Shown piece after piece: positions 36,677-46,599 of a stretch of DNA of 64,000 nucleotides. The stretch comes from Silvibacterium dinghuense (GTDB lineage: Bacteria; Acidobacteriota; Terriglobia; Terriglobales; Acidobacteriaceae): the NCBI RefSeq assembly GCF_004123295.1, contig NZ_SDMK01000001.1, forward strand, positions 434,001 through 498,000, written 5' to 3'. Both the position numbers and the translations under genes were made by a program. Below the pieces are notes generated by a model that was not told where the DNA came from, did not search any database, and saw nothing but the letters and a program-made list of their open reading frames with translations. Each line of letters begins with the position of its first letter. Positions within the stretch are counted from its first letter, which is position 1.

Positions 36677-36898
36677 ATGCCATTTCCAATCAAGACATGC
36701 ATCGTATGCGGAGAAGAGTTCGAACTGAGGCCGGACAAGCCAGGCTTCGCCAACCGCTGCTGGGACTGCAGCGTGAATGATGAGCCTGACGCCTCCGGCG
36801 GAGGCCAGACGGCGGCGGATGCGCTGGACAGCACCAGCGAGATCAATGCCGAGCGCCGGAAGGCGATCCGCGATCTGCTTTACCGCAAGGACAGCTAA
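36677..36898 (+). CDS. Small zinc-ribbon protein
   Basis: A 73-residue protein. An N-terminal treble-clef or ribbon motif is seen: C8IVC11 followed by C28WDC31, enough for one zinc. The middle (about 34-53) is Gly/Ala/Asp/Ser-rich and the C terminus is a charged helix (INAERRKAIRDLLYRKD). It may be a nucleic-acid- or protein-binding adaptor. It is divergent from the elongation-factor gene and precedes lpxB by 78 bases. The ribosome site is weak, but the zinc motif and position between genes make it credible. Confidence 0.7.
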   Translation: MPFPIKTCIVCGEEFELRPDKPGFANRCWDCSVNDEPDASGGGQTAADALDSTSEINAERRKAIRDLLYRKDS

Positions 36899-36976
36899 CT
36901 ACGAACGGCGGAGCCGCCCACTGCAGCTCCGCCATAACTTGTAGTGTGCAACGATCGGACAGAAGATAGGGCACGG

Positions 36977-38170
36977 ATGGGAATGAGCGGAGCACCCAAA
37001 ATCTTTATCTCCGCAGGCGAGGCGAGCGGCGAGCACTACGGCACGTTGCTGATCCCGGCCATCCGGCGGCTGGTACCGCAGGCGGAGTTCTTCGGCCTGG
37101 GCGGGCAGCGCATGGAGACACTCGGCTTCCGGCGGATCGTGAAAGCTGAAGACGTGGCGGTCATGGGGATCACCGAGGTCATCCGGCACATGCCGCGTAT
37201 TTATGGCGAATACCGCCGGCTGAAAGCATCGATCCGGACCGAGCGGCCGGATGCGGCGGTGCTGATCGACTTTCCCGACGTCAATCTTTCGCTGGCCAGG
37301 CACCTGCATCGCGCCGGCGTGCCGGTGATTTATTTTGTTTCACCGCAGCTCTGGGCCTGGAAGAAGTACCGCATCCGCGAGGTGCAGCGCTATGTCGACC
37401 GGATGCTGGTGATCTTCCCCTTCGAGGAGAACTTTTATCGTGAGCGCGGGGTAGAAGCGCAGTTTGTCGGGCATCCGCTGGCAGAACTGCCGCTACCCGT
37501 GGTTACGCGCGAGACTTTCGCGACATGTTGGGGTTTAGACCCGTCCAAGCAGTGGATTGGCCTGCTGCCGGGCAGCCGGGGCAAAGAAATCCGCCTGAAC
37601 CTACCGGAAATGCTGCGGGCGGCCGCGCTGCTGGCAGGCCGTGGCGATTACGAGTTCGTGCTGCCGCTGGCCGCCACACTGACAGCAGCACACAGAGAGA
37701 CGGTCAAGGAGATTCTGGCTACGGTTCCGGTAAACGCAAAGGTCGCGGTAACCGACGATGCCCGGGGCACGCTGCTACATGCCCGCGGCAGCCTGGTAGC
37801 GAGCGGTACAGCAACCGTGGAAGCGGCGCTGATCGGAAATCCGTTCCTGGTGGTCTACCGCGTATCCCCGGCAACCTACGCGGTAGCCAAACGGGTGGTA
37901 GATGTTCCCCACGTAGCGATGGTGAACCTGATCGCAGAAAAGCGGCTGGTGCCGGAGCTGATCCAGGACGACTTTACCGCCGAGCGGGCTGTCGCTGAGC
38001 TCGAGCCCTTGTTGCGGGATGGAAATGACCGGGAACGGATGTTGAGCGGGCTGCAGGCGATATCGGATATGCTCAAGGCCGAAGGACAAGAGGAAGCAAC
38101 GGCCATCGATCGTGTGGCTCGCGTGACCAGCCAGATGCTGCAGGCAAAAGCAGCCGGGACACGGGATTAA
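36977..38170 (+). CDS. lpxB: Lipid-A-disaccharide synthase
   Basis: A 397-residue GT19 enzyme that condenses UDP-2,3-diacylglucosamine with lipid X to make the lipid A disaccharide. Landmarks: KIFISAGEASGEHYG near residue 8, FFGLGGQRM, VMGITEV, the YFVSPQLWAWKKYR motif, FVGHPL and LPGSRGKEI, and in the C-terminal half SLVASGTATVEAALIGNPFLVVY. It acts at the inner membrane. The ATG at 36977 follows AGGG; an ATG at 36983 is equally possible. Other lpx genes are not in this window. Its presence shows an LPS-bearing outer membrane. Confidence 0.94.
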   Translation: MGMSGAPKIFISAGEASGEHYGTLLIPAIRRLVPQAEFFGLGGQRMETLGFRRIVKAEDVAVMGITEVIRHMPRIYGEYRRLKASIRTERPDAAVLIDFPDVNLSLARHLHRAGVPVIYFVSPQLWAWKKYRIREVQRYVDRMLVIFPFEENFYRERGVEAQFVGHPLAELPLPVVTRETFATCWGLDPSKQWIGLLPGSRGKEIRLNLPEMLRAAALLAGRGDYEFVLPLAATLTAAHRETVKEILATVPVNAKVAVTDDARGTLLHARGSLVASGTATVEAALIGNPFLVVYRVSPATYAVAKRVVDVPHVAMVNLIAEKRLVPELIQDDFTAERAVAELEPLLRDGNDRERMLSGLQAISDMLKAEGQEEATAIDRVARVTSQMLQAKAAGTRD

Positions 38171-38202
38171 AGGCTCGAAATCTGTCGGAGGAGACGCAGG
38201 GG

Positions 38203-40191
38203 ATGGGGTCGGTGGGACAAACGCTGGTACGTCGCTCAATGCTGGTCCTGGTCCTGGTTGCGGTCCTGTTCCCGGGCCGCCCCGCGCAGCTCTTTGCCGC
38301 GGAAAAACCGACGATCGACGTAACGGGCTACACCATCGATGCCGAGATTCACCCTGCGGAGCACACGCTGACGGCGACGGCCAAGGTGACCTTCAAGGCG
38401 CTGGCCCCGGTGGACACAGTGATCTTTGACCTGCACGGGGCGCTGCGTGTCGAAAAGGTGACCGACTCGACCAATATCGCGCTGAGCGGCGAGCGCGGGG
38501 CCGAGGCCTCGCTACGCATTACCCCCGCAACGCCGCTGGAGCAGGGCAAAAGCTACACCTGGACCTTCACCTATGGCGGATCGCTCGAAAATGATGCGGG
38601 CGGACCGGTGGAAGGACTGAAGCTGGCCTACATCGGCGATCCGATCACCTACCTGCTCTATGCCGGGCGGTGGTTCCCGATGACGGGCTACCAGACCGAC
38701 CGTTTCACCGCGGCAGTCCACGTCAAGGTGCCGGCCGGATACACAGTGGTGGGCAGCGGACGACAGGGCCAGGGCAAGCCGGCGGATGGCGGCGAAACAG
38801 AATACGACTTCAACTGGGACAAGCCCGGCTTCCCCGGCACCATCCTCGCCGGAAAGTTCGAGCCAGCGGTTTCTCCAGCCCCGAATATCCATATCTACAC
38901 AACGGCAGCGCACAAGGCTGCCGCCGAAGACTACGCACAGGAGACGCTGCGTGTCTTCGCCTTCTTCACCTCCGCCTTCGGACTGCCGGAGTCGAACCAG
39001 ATCAACGTGGTCGAGCTGCCGAACGACACGGTGCCAGTCTTCTGGGCGCCGGAGATTGCAACCGTAGCGGGCAACCGTATCGGAGGCAAGGGTGACTATC
39101 GCCTGCTGGCCAACACCATCGCGCACCAGTGGTGGGGCAGCGAGATCAGTCCGGCCTCGATGAACGACGAGTGGATCGTCAACGGCATGGCGCGCTACGG
39201 CGAACTGATGTATCTCGAAGACGCGGCCGGGCGCTCCGCGCTGGACACAGCCATCCTGGATGTGGAGGCGGCGGCGCTGGCCTATGACACGATTCCGCTG
39301 ACCAGCGCAGGGCGGTTGAATGTCTTCTCGCCCGAGTTCCAGTCGATGACGCTGGATAAAGGAGGCATGGTCTATCACATGCTGCGCGGCATGGTGGGAG
39401 ATGATAGCTTCAGCAAGATTCTGCGCGAGACGCTCACCGAGTACAAGGACAAGAGCATCCGGACAAGCGACTTCGAGAAGATTGCCGAAGCGCAGTCGCA
39501 GCAGCAGCTCACACCTTTCTTCGCGCAGTGGCTGGACGGTACCGGGGCACCGAACTTCACCAATAAATATGCCGTCTACCGCCTGGGAAATAACCGCGGC
39601 TTCCGTACCATTGGCGAAATCCAGCAGGATCTGGATCTCTTCAACATGCCGGTGACCCTCGAAATCGAGACCGAGGGCAAGACAGAGACGAAGAAAATCA
39701 ACGTGGTGGGCACCGATTCGCAATACGTGGTCGACACCTTCGGACGTCCTCGCAAAGTGCGCATCGATCCGGACAACTGGGTACTCAAGACCACGCCGGA
39801 CATGCAGGTGCGGGTATCGATCCTGAAGGGCCAGCAGCTGATCGCACAGGGCGACATCAGCGGCGGCCTCGACGAGTTCCACAAGGCGCTCGAAGCCAAT
39901 CCGCAAAGCTCACTGGCGAGCTACCGCATTGCCGAGGTCTTCTTCAACCAGCACAACTTCCAGTCGGCGGTAAACTCCTACCGCGACTGCCTGCGCGGCG
40001 ACGGAGACCCGAAGTGGACAGAGGTCTGGAGCCACGTGCAGATCGGCAAGATCTTCGACATCACCGGGCAGCGGGATCGCGCGATCACCGAGTACCGGCA
40101 GGCGATCCAGACCAATGACAACACGGCGGGAGCACTGAACGAGGCGCGGCACTATATCCAGGTGGCGTACAAACTGCCGGATACCCCATAG
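38203..40191 (+). CDS. M1-aminopeptidase-like protein lacking catalytic residues, with C-terminal TPRs
   Basis: A 662-residue secreted protein: signal peptide (to about 33), an M1-type beta-sandwich (about 36-220), a thermolysin-like domain (about 225-460) and TPR-like repeats (about 555-655). The HExxH helix of M1 enzymes (as in HELAHQWWG) reads N304TIAHQWWG, so the first zinc His and catalytic Glu are replaced, and the third ligand in WLNEGFA reads W-I-V-N327-G-M-A. It therefore should not bind zinc or cleave peptides. It probably acts as a binding or scaffold protein in the periplasm. GGAGGAG lies before the ATG. Confidence 0.85.
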   Translation: MGSVGQTLVRRSMLVLVLVAVLFPGRPAQLFAAEKPTIDVTGYTIDAEIHPAEHTLTATAKVTFKALAPVDTVIFDLHGALRVEKVTDSTNIALSGERGAEASLRITPATPLEQGKSYTWTFTYGGSLENDAGGPVEGLKLAYIGDPITYLLYAGRWFPMTGYQTDRFTAAVHVKVPAGYTVVGSGRQGQGKPADGGETEYDFNWDKPGFPGTILAGKFEPAVSPAPNIHIYTTAAHKAAAEDYAQETLRVFAFFTSAFGLPESNQINVVELPNDTVPVFWAPEIATVAGNRIGGKGDYRLLANTIAHQWWGSEISPASMNDEWIVNGMARYGELMYLEDAAGRSALDTAILDVEAAALAYDTIPLTSAGRLNVFSPEFQSMTLDKGGMVYHMLRGMVGDDSFSKILRETLTEYKDKSIRTSDFEKIAEAQSQQQLTPFFAQWLDGTGAPNFTNKYAVYRLGNNRGFRTIGEIQQDLDLFNMPVTLEIETEGKTETKKINVVGTDSQYVVDTFGRPRKVRIDPDNWVLKTTPDMQVRVSILKGQQLIAQGDISGGLDEFHKALEANPQSSLASYRIAEVFFNQHNFQSAVNSYRDCLRGDGDPKWTEVWSHVQIGKIFDITGQRDRAITEYRQAIQTNDNTAGALNEARHYIQVAYKLPDTP

Positions 40192-40298
40192 CGGATTTCA
40201 TTTCGACACCGCATCATGACCTTGGTGCTCGTGCATTCCTGAAAGATGTGCCGCGCTCCTGCGGAAGGTGAGACGCTGCAGACAGCAGCCCTCCCCCT

Positions 40299-40760
40299 AT
40301 GAAGATCACGCCAGCCGATATCGCACTTGCGTTCATCGACATGATCAACCTGCACGACATGTCGAATTTCGAGAGCCTCACCACCGAAGACCTTCTGTTC
40401 ATCGATGCCGAAGGCAACCGCATGCACGGCAGGAAGCCGCTGCAGCGCTGCATGCGCGCCTATTTCACCTGGTTCCCCGACTACTCGATCGAAGTTGAGC
40501 AGTCCTTTGCCAGCGGCAATCTCGCCGTCATCACCGGACTGGCCATGGGCACGCATGCGACAGGCGGACGGGCCGACAAGGATCAGCGCTGGCGCACGCC
40601 ATCTGCGTGGCAGGCGGTAGTGCGTTCGGGCAGAATCTCCGAATGGCGCATCTACGCCGATAATCGCTTTCTCTGGCAGGTTGCCGAGAGCAGGAACAAC
40701 AGGATGATGTGGGATGGAACGCCCTCGAGCGACGCCTATTCGCTGTTACCGCCCAGGTGA
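40299..40760 (+). CDS. SnoaL/NTF2-like fold protein
   Basis: A 153-residue protein with a SnoaL-type alpha+beta barrel: N-terminal helix pair (ALAFIDMINLHDMSNFESL), a DLLFIDAEGNRMHGRKPL strand-turn, WFPDYSIEVEQ and the closing strands WRTPSAWQAVVRSGRISEWRIYAD. Proteins of this fold include ester cyclases, limonene-epoxide hydrolases and many of unknown function; no catalytic set can be assigned. No ribosome site is clear before the ATG. Its last 25 bases overlap the convergent SpoIIM-like gene. Confidence 0.72.
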   Translation: MKITPADIALAFIDMINLHDMSNFESLTTEDLLFIDAEGNRMHGRKPLQRCMRAYFTWFPDYSIEVEQSFASGNLAVITGLAMGTHATGGRADKDQRWRTPSAWQAVVRSGRISEWRIYADNRFLWQVAESRNNRMMWDGTPSSDAYSLLPPR

Positions 40761-41737
40761 GCCTCCGCAGGAGTCCGCGAGCGGCCTCCCTCGGCAAGCC
40801 AGAAGCAGAGCAGGCTGAAGAGCGCAGCTCCTACGGTGAACTTGAGTGCGACAGGCGCGCCTGAAGGCGAGAGAAAGCCTTCGAGCATGCCGGCGATGAT
40901 CAGCAGCGGCACCACGCCGGAGAGCAGGCGAATTGCCTCCCGCCCGCCCTCGGCCAGCGCGTCGCGGCGGGAGAGCATGCCGGGAAAGATCAGCGCCGCG
41001 CCCAGGCGAAGACCGGCTCCGCCGGCGATGAAGATACTGGGCAGCTCCAGCGAGCCATGAGCAGCGACGAAGCTGAAGAGATCGAGCGCCATGTGCGCCT
41101 GCGAGCAGGCAGTACTGATGACGCCGAATTGCAGGCCGTTCTGGAAGAGCAGCCAGATGCTGCCAAGCGTGCCGACGATGCCTCCGGCAAAGGCCATGAA
41201 CGCGACGCCAATGTTGTTGGTGAGGATGGCGCTCGAAGCCTGGGGCTTCATGGAGACAATGGACTGCGTCCACATGCGATGTTGCGCAATGGTCTCGAGC
41301 ATCTGCGGACCGAGCATGGTACGCATGAACTCCGGACGGACGAGGGTGAGCAGCGTGCCCAGTACCGCTCCGGCCAGGAAGATGAGCGTAGACGCTGCGA
41401 CCCAGGGAAAGAGCCGGCGGAAGATCCGCGGATAATCGAAAGCCAGAAAGCGGAAGATGGAGCCGAAACCGGATTTACGTCCGGTGTAGATGTGGTTATG
41501 AGCACGGCTAAGCAGCCCGTTGAGGTGATCCTCAAGTGCAACCGCGGCGCGGTCGGAGCGCACGGCGGAGAGATCGGAGGCGACCTGGCGATAGAGAAGC
41601 CCGAACTCGCGCAGCTCGGCCGGAGGAAGCGTGCGGATGCCGGAGCTCTCCACCTGCCGGGTGATGCTTTCCAGCCGGGACCAGGAGCCCTGCCGCTGTT
41701 CGATCCAACGATGTGAGATGAGGCGATCGGAGGTCAT
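40736..41737 (-). CDS. SpoIIM-family membrane protein
   Basis: A 333-residue protein. A cytoplasmic N-terminal helical part (1-110) precedes five to six membrane helices forming the SpoIIM (DUF95) domain, with the NNIGVAFMAFAGGI segment and the LLFQNGLQFG/HGSLELPSIFIAGGAGL helix pair typical of the family. In B. subtilis SpoIIM is part of the engulfment complex, but in non-sporulators the family has no known role and often sits beside RDD proteins, as it does here divergently. GGAG lies six bases before the ATG at 41737. Confidence 0.85.
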   Translation of the reverse strand: MTSDRLISHRWIEQRQGSWSRLESITRQVESSGIRTLPPAELREFGLLYRQVASDLSAVRSDRAAVALEDHLNGLLSRAHNHIYTGRKSGFGSIFRFLAFDYPRIFRRLFPWVAASTLIFLAGAVLGTLLTLVRPEFMRTMLGPQMLETIAQHRMWTQSIVSMKPQASSAILTNNIGVAFMAFAGGIVGTLGSIWLLFQNGLQFGVISTACSQAHMALDLFSFVAAHGSLELPSIFIAGGAGLRLGAALIFPGMLSRRDALAEGGREAIRLLSGVVPLLIIAGMLEGFLSPSGAPVALKFTVGAALFSLLCFWLAEGGRSRTPAEAHLGGNSE

Positions 41738-41841
41738 GCGTACTCCACCGGGCAGGAAAAAGCTCCGGCAGTTGCGATCAGCATAGCAGTCCCGCTGGTT
41801 TTTCGAGACAGCGAGCAGGGAGTTCGGGTAAAACTCGACTG

Positions 41842-42702
41842 ATGGCATTTGCTGACCGCTATTCTGCCGAGTCCGCGCTGAACGCGGATCTGCTGACGAT
41901 CGATACGCCTGAGCAGGTGGCGCTGCGCTTCCCGGTGGCCGGGGTGGGCAGCCGCTTCCTGGCGCTCTTCACCGATTGCGTGGTGCAGGCCGTGGTGTAT
42001 CTGATCATCGTGCTGGTATTTGTGCTGCTGGTCTCGGCCGCGCCGAAGACTCCGGCCGGGCAGATGTCGCACAGCGGCGAGAAGTGGCTGATCGCCATCC
42101 TGATCCTCATCCATTTCCTGATGTACTGGGGCTACTTCGCGCTCTTCGAAGCATTCTGGAACGGGCAGACTCCAGGCAAGCGTCTGTGCAAACTGCGCGT
42201 GATCCAGGATTCGGGCCGGCAGATCACCTTCTTCGAATCGATGACACGGAACCTGATCCGGATTGTCGACATGCTCCCAGGCATGTACCTGGTAGGAGTA
42301 GTCGCCATGGTCTCGAACCGCCAGCACAAGCGCCTGGGCGACATGGCGGCAGGAACGCTGGTCGTGCATGAGCGACGCACCGAGGAACCGATATGGGGCG
42401 GCACGGGATCGCGCACGCTCACCGCTTCTCTCTTTACGCCTCCCACGGAAACCACCAGCTTCGCTCCACCGGAAGCAGAATTCCCGGCCGACGCCGTGGC
42501 GCGGCTCTCATCCGACGACCTGCTGGTGATGGAGCGCTTCTTTGCCCGCATTTTAGATATGGACCTGGAGACACGCGCCGGCATCGCCGACAAGCTGGCA
42601 CGGCAGATGACGGCAAAGATGGGGATCACGCTCGAGCCGGACGCGAAACCGGAACGGCTGCTCGAAGGACTGGTTCGGCAGATGCGCTCGGTGGGGCGAT
42701 AA
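41842..42702 (+). CDS. RDD family membrane protein
   Basis: A 286-residue protein. The RDD domain (about 25-175) has VGSRFLALFTDCVVQ with the family's Arg and Asp in the first helix, a second helix pair, and ATPG-like ...NGQTPGKRLCKLRVI..., followed by a third helix (RIVDMLPGMYLVG). The C-terminal 100 residues are soluble, starting with Thr/Pro-rich sequence and ending in a helical, charged part. Function is unknown; some RDD proteins are implicated in Na+/H+ exchange. It pairs with the divergent SpoIIM-like gene 104 bases away. Confidence 0.85.
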   Translation: MAFADRYSAESALNADLLTIDTPEQVALRFPVAGVGSRFLALFTDCVVQAVVYLIIVLVFVLLVSAAPKTPAGQMSHSGEKWLIAILILIHFLMYWGYFALFEAFWNGQTPGKRLCKLRVIQDSGRQITFFESMTRNLIRIVDMLPGMYLVGVVAMVSNRQHKRLGDMAAGTLVVHERRTEEPIWGGTGSRTLTASLFTPPTETTSFAPPEAEFPADAVARLSSDDLLVMERFFARILDMDLETRAGIADKLARQMTAKMGITLEPDAKPERLLEGLVRQMRSVGR

Positions 42703-42754
42703 AGCTGCCTCGCTCCAGTCGGAATAACAAGCCGCTTCCCTCGCAAGCTAAGCA

Positions 42755-43918
42755 CTACAAAAGCCTGCGCACCTCGCGGGCTATCTGCGCCTCTTCCTCG
42801 CTCCCCACGATGAGAACCTCGATCGGCTCTCCCTCTTCCGAAATCACCTTCGCGGCGTCGCGATTGCGGGCATCGTCAAGTTGCACGCCAAGCCATGCGA
42901 GCTTATCTGCGACATTGGCGCGAACTGAAGCGCTGTGCTCACCGATACCGCCGGCAAAGATGAGCTGATCGAGCCCGCCCAGCGAGACGGCAAAGGCCGC
43001 GACCGTACGCGCAACGGCGCGGCAGAAGATCTCGATGGCAAGAGCAGCCTCATGGCTTCCCTTTCCCGCAGCCTCGTCCAGCTTGCGCATATCGCTGTCT
43101 CCGCCAAGAGCTTTCAGCCCGGAGTCGTGATTCAGCAGCGACTCGAGCGCCTGGTCGTCGAGATGGTGAACACGCATGAGGTACAGCAGCACACCGGGAT
43201 CGAGATCACCGGTGCGCGTCCCCATGGGAATGCCGCCCGTAGGAGTCATCCCCATGCTCGTGTCGACGGACTTGCCATCGCGCACGGCGCAGAGGCTGGC
43301 TCCATTGCCGAGGTGAGCGATCACCGCGCGCGGCTTCAGCGCGCCACCCAGCGTGTGCACGATGGAGGCATACGACAATCCATGGAAGCCGTACCGCCGC
43401 ACGCCTTCCGTGACGAACGTCTCCGGAAGCGGATAGTGCCATGCCTCTTCCGGCATCGTCTGGTGAAAAGCCGTGTCGAAGCAGGCGAACTGCGGGATGC
43501 CTGGATAAACGCTCTGGGCCGCGCGGATCAACTCGATCGAGGTAGGAATATGCAGCGGAGCAAAGTGCACGGCCGCGTCGAGCGTGGCCAGCACCTTGTC
43601 GTCAATACGAGCATGGTCGCGGAGCTTCGCACCGCCATGCACCACACGATGTCCCACGGCACCAGGCTTTGGCTCGTGTAGCTGGTTCAGCGTCTCGGTC
43701 AAATGCTCGAGAGCCTCACGCTGCGAAGCGTACTTGCGGTCTTCGTGGTGGAGCAGCTTTCCTGCTCCGTCGAATACCTCGAGCTTGCCGCCGTCTTTTC
43801 CAATACCCTCGGCCGATCCACGCAGAAGCGGCCTCTCCTCGCCATTTTCAAGCGAGAAGAGACCGAACTTCAGCGTGGAAGAACCACTGTTGATGGCAAG
43901 GATAGGGACATCGCTCAT
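42755..43918 (-). CDS. ackA: Acetate kinase
   Basis: A 387-residue ASKHA-fold kinase that interconverts acetyl phosphate + ADP and acetate + ATP. Landmarks in order: [16 protein letters not shown] (5-20), [18 protein letters not shown] with the catalytic Asp, [46 protein letters not shown], and FAGGIGEHS. It overlaps the phosphoketolase stop by four bases (ATGA), so the two form one translated unit: phosphoketolase makes acetyl phosphate, AckA recovers ATP from it. No separate promoter is expected. Confidence 0.95.
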   Translation of the reverse strand: MSDVPILAINSGSSTLKFGLFSLENGEERPLLRGSAEGIGKDGGKLEVFDGAGKLLHHEDRKYASQREALEHLTETLNQLHEPKPGAVGHRVVHGGAKLRDHARIDDKVLATLDAAVHFAPLHIPTSIELIRAAQSVYPGIPQFACFDTAFHQTMPEEAWHYPLPETFVTEGVRRYGFHGLSYASIVHTLGGALKPRAVIAHLGNGASLCAVRDGKSVDTSMGMTPTGGIPMGTRTGDLDPGVLLYLMRVHHLDDQALESLLNHDSGLKALGGDSDMRKLDEAAGKGSHEAALAIEIFCRAVARTVAAFAVSLGGLDQLIFAGGIGEHSASVRANVADKLAWLGVQLDDARNRDAAKVISEEGEPIEVLIVGSEEEAQIAREVRRLL

Positions 43919-46353
43919 GCGTTGTCCCCGCCTGTATCGAGACTGGCGGAGGTGTGCGCCTTCCCGCTCCAGCGCCAGTCACGCACCTCGGGCATATCCT
44001 CGCCGTACTGCGAGACGTAGAGTTTGTGGTCTTGCCGCTTGCTATAGAACCACTGCGTGGTCTCCTCGCGCAGATGCGTAAGACTCGGCGTGCGCAGAAC
44101 CACATCGAGGACCAGGCGGAAGCGGTCAAGGTCGTTGAGCACGCACATATCGAACGGTGTGGTCGTCGTGCCCTCTTCCTTATAGCCGCGCACATGAATG
44201 TTGTCGTGATTCGTGCGGCGATAGGTTAACGTGTGCACCAATCGCGGATAGCCATGGTAGGCGAAGATACACGGCTTGTCCTTGGTGAACATGCGATCGA
44301 AGTCCTCATCCGGCAGGCCGTGCGGATGCTCGGTATCGGGCTGCAGGCACATCAGGTCAACGACGTTGACGACGCGGATCTTCAGCTCCGGAATTCTCTG
44401 GCGCAGGATGCTGACGGCAGCCAGCGTCTCAAGCGTCGGCACATCCCCGGCACAGGCCATTACCACATCCGGCTCGCCGCCGCCGTCATTCGAAGCCCAG
44501 TGCCAGATACCCGCACCCACCGTGCAGTGGCGGATCGCATCGTCCATGTTGATCCAAACCGGTGCAGGCTGCTTGCCAGCAATGATCAGGTTCACATAGT
44601 TGCGGCTGCGCAGGCAGTGGTCGGCGACAGAGAGCAGCGTGTTCGCATCGGGCGGAAGATAGATGCGCACGATGTCCGACTTCTTGCTGGCCACGTGATC
44701 GATGAAGCCCGGGTCCTGGTGGCTGAAGCCGTTATGATCCTGCCGCCAGACGTGCGACGAGAGCAGGTAGTTGAGTGACGCGATGGGCTTGCGCCACGGG
44801 ATATTGCGTGTGACCTTCAACCACTTCGCGTGCTGATTGAACATCGAGTCGATGATGTGGATGAAGGCCTCATAGCAGGAGAAGAAGCCATGGCGGCCGG
44901 TGAGCAGATAGCCCTCAAGCCAACCCTGGCACATATGCTCGCTGAGCACTTCCATCACTCGGCCGGTGGGCGTCAGGTTCTCATCCACGGCTTCGGTTTC
45001 GGCGATCCAGCGCTTGCCGCTGACCTGGTAGATATCCTGCAGACGATTCGACGCCGTCTCATCCGGGCCGAAGACGCGGAAATTGCTGTGCGCCAGGTTC
45101 GACTGCACCACATCGCGCAGATAGTCGCCGAGCACCTTGGTCGCCTCGACATCCACCGCACCGTTTGAGGGGAACTTCACCTCATAGTCGCAGAAGTCGG
45201 GCAGGCGCAGGGGCTGCAGCAGCAGGCCGCCGTTGGCGTGGGGCGTCATGCCCATGCGCAACTCGCCCTTGGGAGCAATGTCGGCGTACTCGGCCTTGAA
45301 GGTGCCTTGCGCATCGAAAAGCTCTTCGGGCTTGTAGCTGCGCATCCAGTCTTCGAGCTGCTTCAGGTGCTCGGGCGTGTCGCGCACATCAGCCAGCGGC
45401 ACCTGATGGGCACGCCACGTACCCTCGACCGGCTTGCCGTCCACAAACTTCGGCCCGGTCCAGCCTTTGGGCGTGCGCATCACGATCATCGGCCATGCCG
45501 GGCGGGTAGCGTCGTTCTTCTCGCGAGCATGCTGCTGAATCGCCTTGATCTCGTCGAAGACCACATCCATCAGCGCCGCCATCTGCTGATGCATGATGGC
45601 CGGCTCATGCCCGGTGATGAAGTAGGGCTTGTAACCGTAGCCGCGCAGCAGGCTTTCGAGCTCACTCTCCGGAATGCGTGCCAGCACCGTGGGGTTCGCG
45701 ATCTTGTAGCCGTTCAGGTGCAGAATCGGCAGCACCGCACCGTCGGTGATCGGATTTAGAAACTTGTTCGAGTGCCAGCTGGTCGCCAGCGGCCCGGTCT
45801 CGGATTCGCCATCGCCGACAATACAGGCCACCACGAGGTCTGGATTATCGTAGGCCGCGCCGAAGGCATGCACCAGCGAATAGCCAAGCTCGCCGCCCTC
45901 GTGGATGGAGCCGGGCGTCTCCGGCGCAACGTGGCTGGGCACGCCATACGGCCAGGAGAACTGGCGGAAGAGCCGCTTGATGCCGTCGCGGTCGCGCTCG
46001 ATGTTCGGATAAAGCTCAGTGTAGGAGCCTTCAAGATAGGTATTGGCCGTAAGACCGGGACCCCCATGGCCGGGGCCGATGATGTACATCAGCTTCTGCT
46101 CGCGCTCGCGAATGATACGGTTCAGATGCACATACAGAAAATTGAGTCCAGGCGTAGTGCCCCAGTGGCCCAGCAGGCGCGGCTTGGTGTCCTCGATGGT
46201 GAGCGGACGATCCAGCATAGGATTGTCCTTGAGATAAATCTGGCCGACGGAGAGGTAATTGGCTGCACGCCAGTAGGCGTCCATTTTGCGCAGAAGTTCG
46301 GGGGAGAGGGGCTGCTCCTGCAGTCCCGCGGTCAGCGTATCGGTGGAAGCCAT
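43915..46353 (-). CDS. xfp: Xylulose-5-phosphate/fructose-6-phosphate phosphoketolase
   Basis: An 812-residue ThDP enzyme that splits xylulose-5-P, fructose-6-P (and in some members sedoheptulose-7-P) with phosphate to acetyl phosphate plus an aldose phosphate. Signatures include [35 protein letters not shown], the ThDP-binding [28 protein letters not shown] and [22 protein letters not shown] lies eight bases before the ATG. Upstream at 46408-46423 is a CRP-type palindrome, suggesting catabolite or cyclic-nucleotide control of acetate formation. Confidence 0.95.
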   Translation of the reverse strand: MASTDTLTAGLQEQPLSPELLRKMDAYWRAANYLSVGQIYLKDNPMLDRPLTIEDTKPRLLGHWGTTPGLNFLYVHLNRIIREREQKLMYIIGPGHGGPGLTANTYLEGSYTELYPNIERDRDGIKRLFRQFSWPYGVPSHVAPETPGSIHEGGELGYSLVHAFGAAYDNPDLVVACIVGDGESETGPLATSWHSNKFLNPITDGAVLPILHLNGYKIANPTVLARIPESELESLLRGYGYKPYFITGHEPAIMHQQMAALMDVVFDEIKAIQQHAREKNDATRPAWPMIVMRTPKGWTGPKFVDGKPVEGTWRAHQVPLADVRDTPEHLKQLEDWMRSYKPEELFDAQGTFKAEYADIAPKGELRMGMTPHANGGLLLQPLRLPDFCDYEVKFPSNGAVDVEATKVLGDYLRDVVQSNLAHSNFRVFGPDETASNRLQDIYQVSGKRWIAETEAVDENLTPTGRVMEVLSEHMCQGWLEGYLLTGRHGFFSCYEAFIHIIDSMFNQHAKWLKVTRNIPWRKPIASLNYLLSSHVWRQDHNGFSHQDPGFIDHVASKKSDIVRIYLPPDANTLLSVADHCLRSRNYVNLIIAGKQPAPVWINMDDAIRHCTVGAGIWHWASNDGGGEPDVVMACAGDVPTLETLAAVSILRQRIPELKIRVVNVVDLMCLQPDTEHPHGLPDEDFDRMFTKDKPCIFAYHGYPRLVHTLTYRRTNHDNIHVRGYKEEGTTTTPFDMCVLNDLDRFRLVLDVVLRTPSLTHLREETTQWFYSKRQDHKLYVSQYGEDMPEVRDWRWSGKAHTSASLDTGGDNA

Positions 46354-46407
46354 CGAAGATCTCCTAAGGGAACTGGACTGATGCTACGCAATGGGCCTTT
46401 AAGGCGC

Positions 46408-46423
46408 TGTGAGCACCGTCACA
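46408..46423. promoter_or_regulatory. CRP/FNR-family operator upstream of xfp-ackA
   Basis: TGTGA-GCACCG-TCACA, a perfect match to the CRP consensus TGTGA-N6-TCACA, centred about 62 bases upstream of the xfp start codon. A further TGTGA half site lies at about 46456. The 46354-46599 gap otherwise shows only the inverted repeat at 46558. Confidence 0.7.
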
Positions 46424-46557
46424 CAATTGAAAATGGGCAAAGCACAGCCTTCGCCAGAATGTGACGTTACCGCCTTCGATTCCAACTGGAAAAAGAAGGA
46501 TGCGGAGAGGCTCAATTTTTCAGGAAAGATTTACCGAAGACACGGAAACCGGCAGTA

Positions 46558-46578
46558 GTCCATGCAGCCTGCATGGAC
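46558..46578. repeat. 21-base inverted repeat near lipoprotein gene end
   Basis: GTCCATGCAG and CTGCATGGAC separated by one C. It lies 22 bases past the stop of the minus-strand beta-propeller gene. There is no T run, so a factor-independent terminator is doubtful; it may stabilise the 3' end or be a binding site. Confidence 0.4.
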
Positions 46579-46599
46579 CGCCATCAAGAGGAAGGGAGA

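Noticed and set aside
38512-39906. Long minus-strand open frame opposite the M1-like gene
   Set aside because: Antisense to an intact coding sequence with signal peptide and fold; no family features of its own.
46558-46578. Inverted repeat as terminator of the beta-propeller gene
   Set aside because: No T tract on either side in the direction of transcription; listed only as a repeat.
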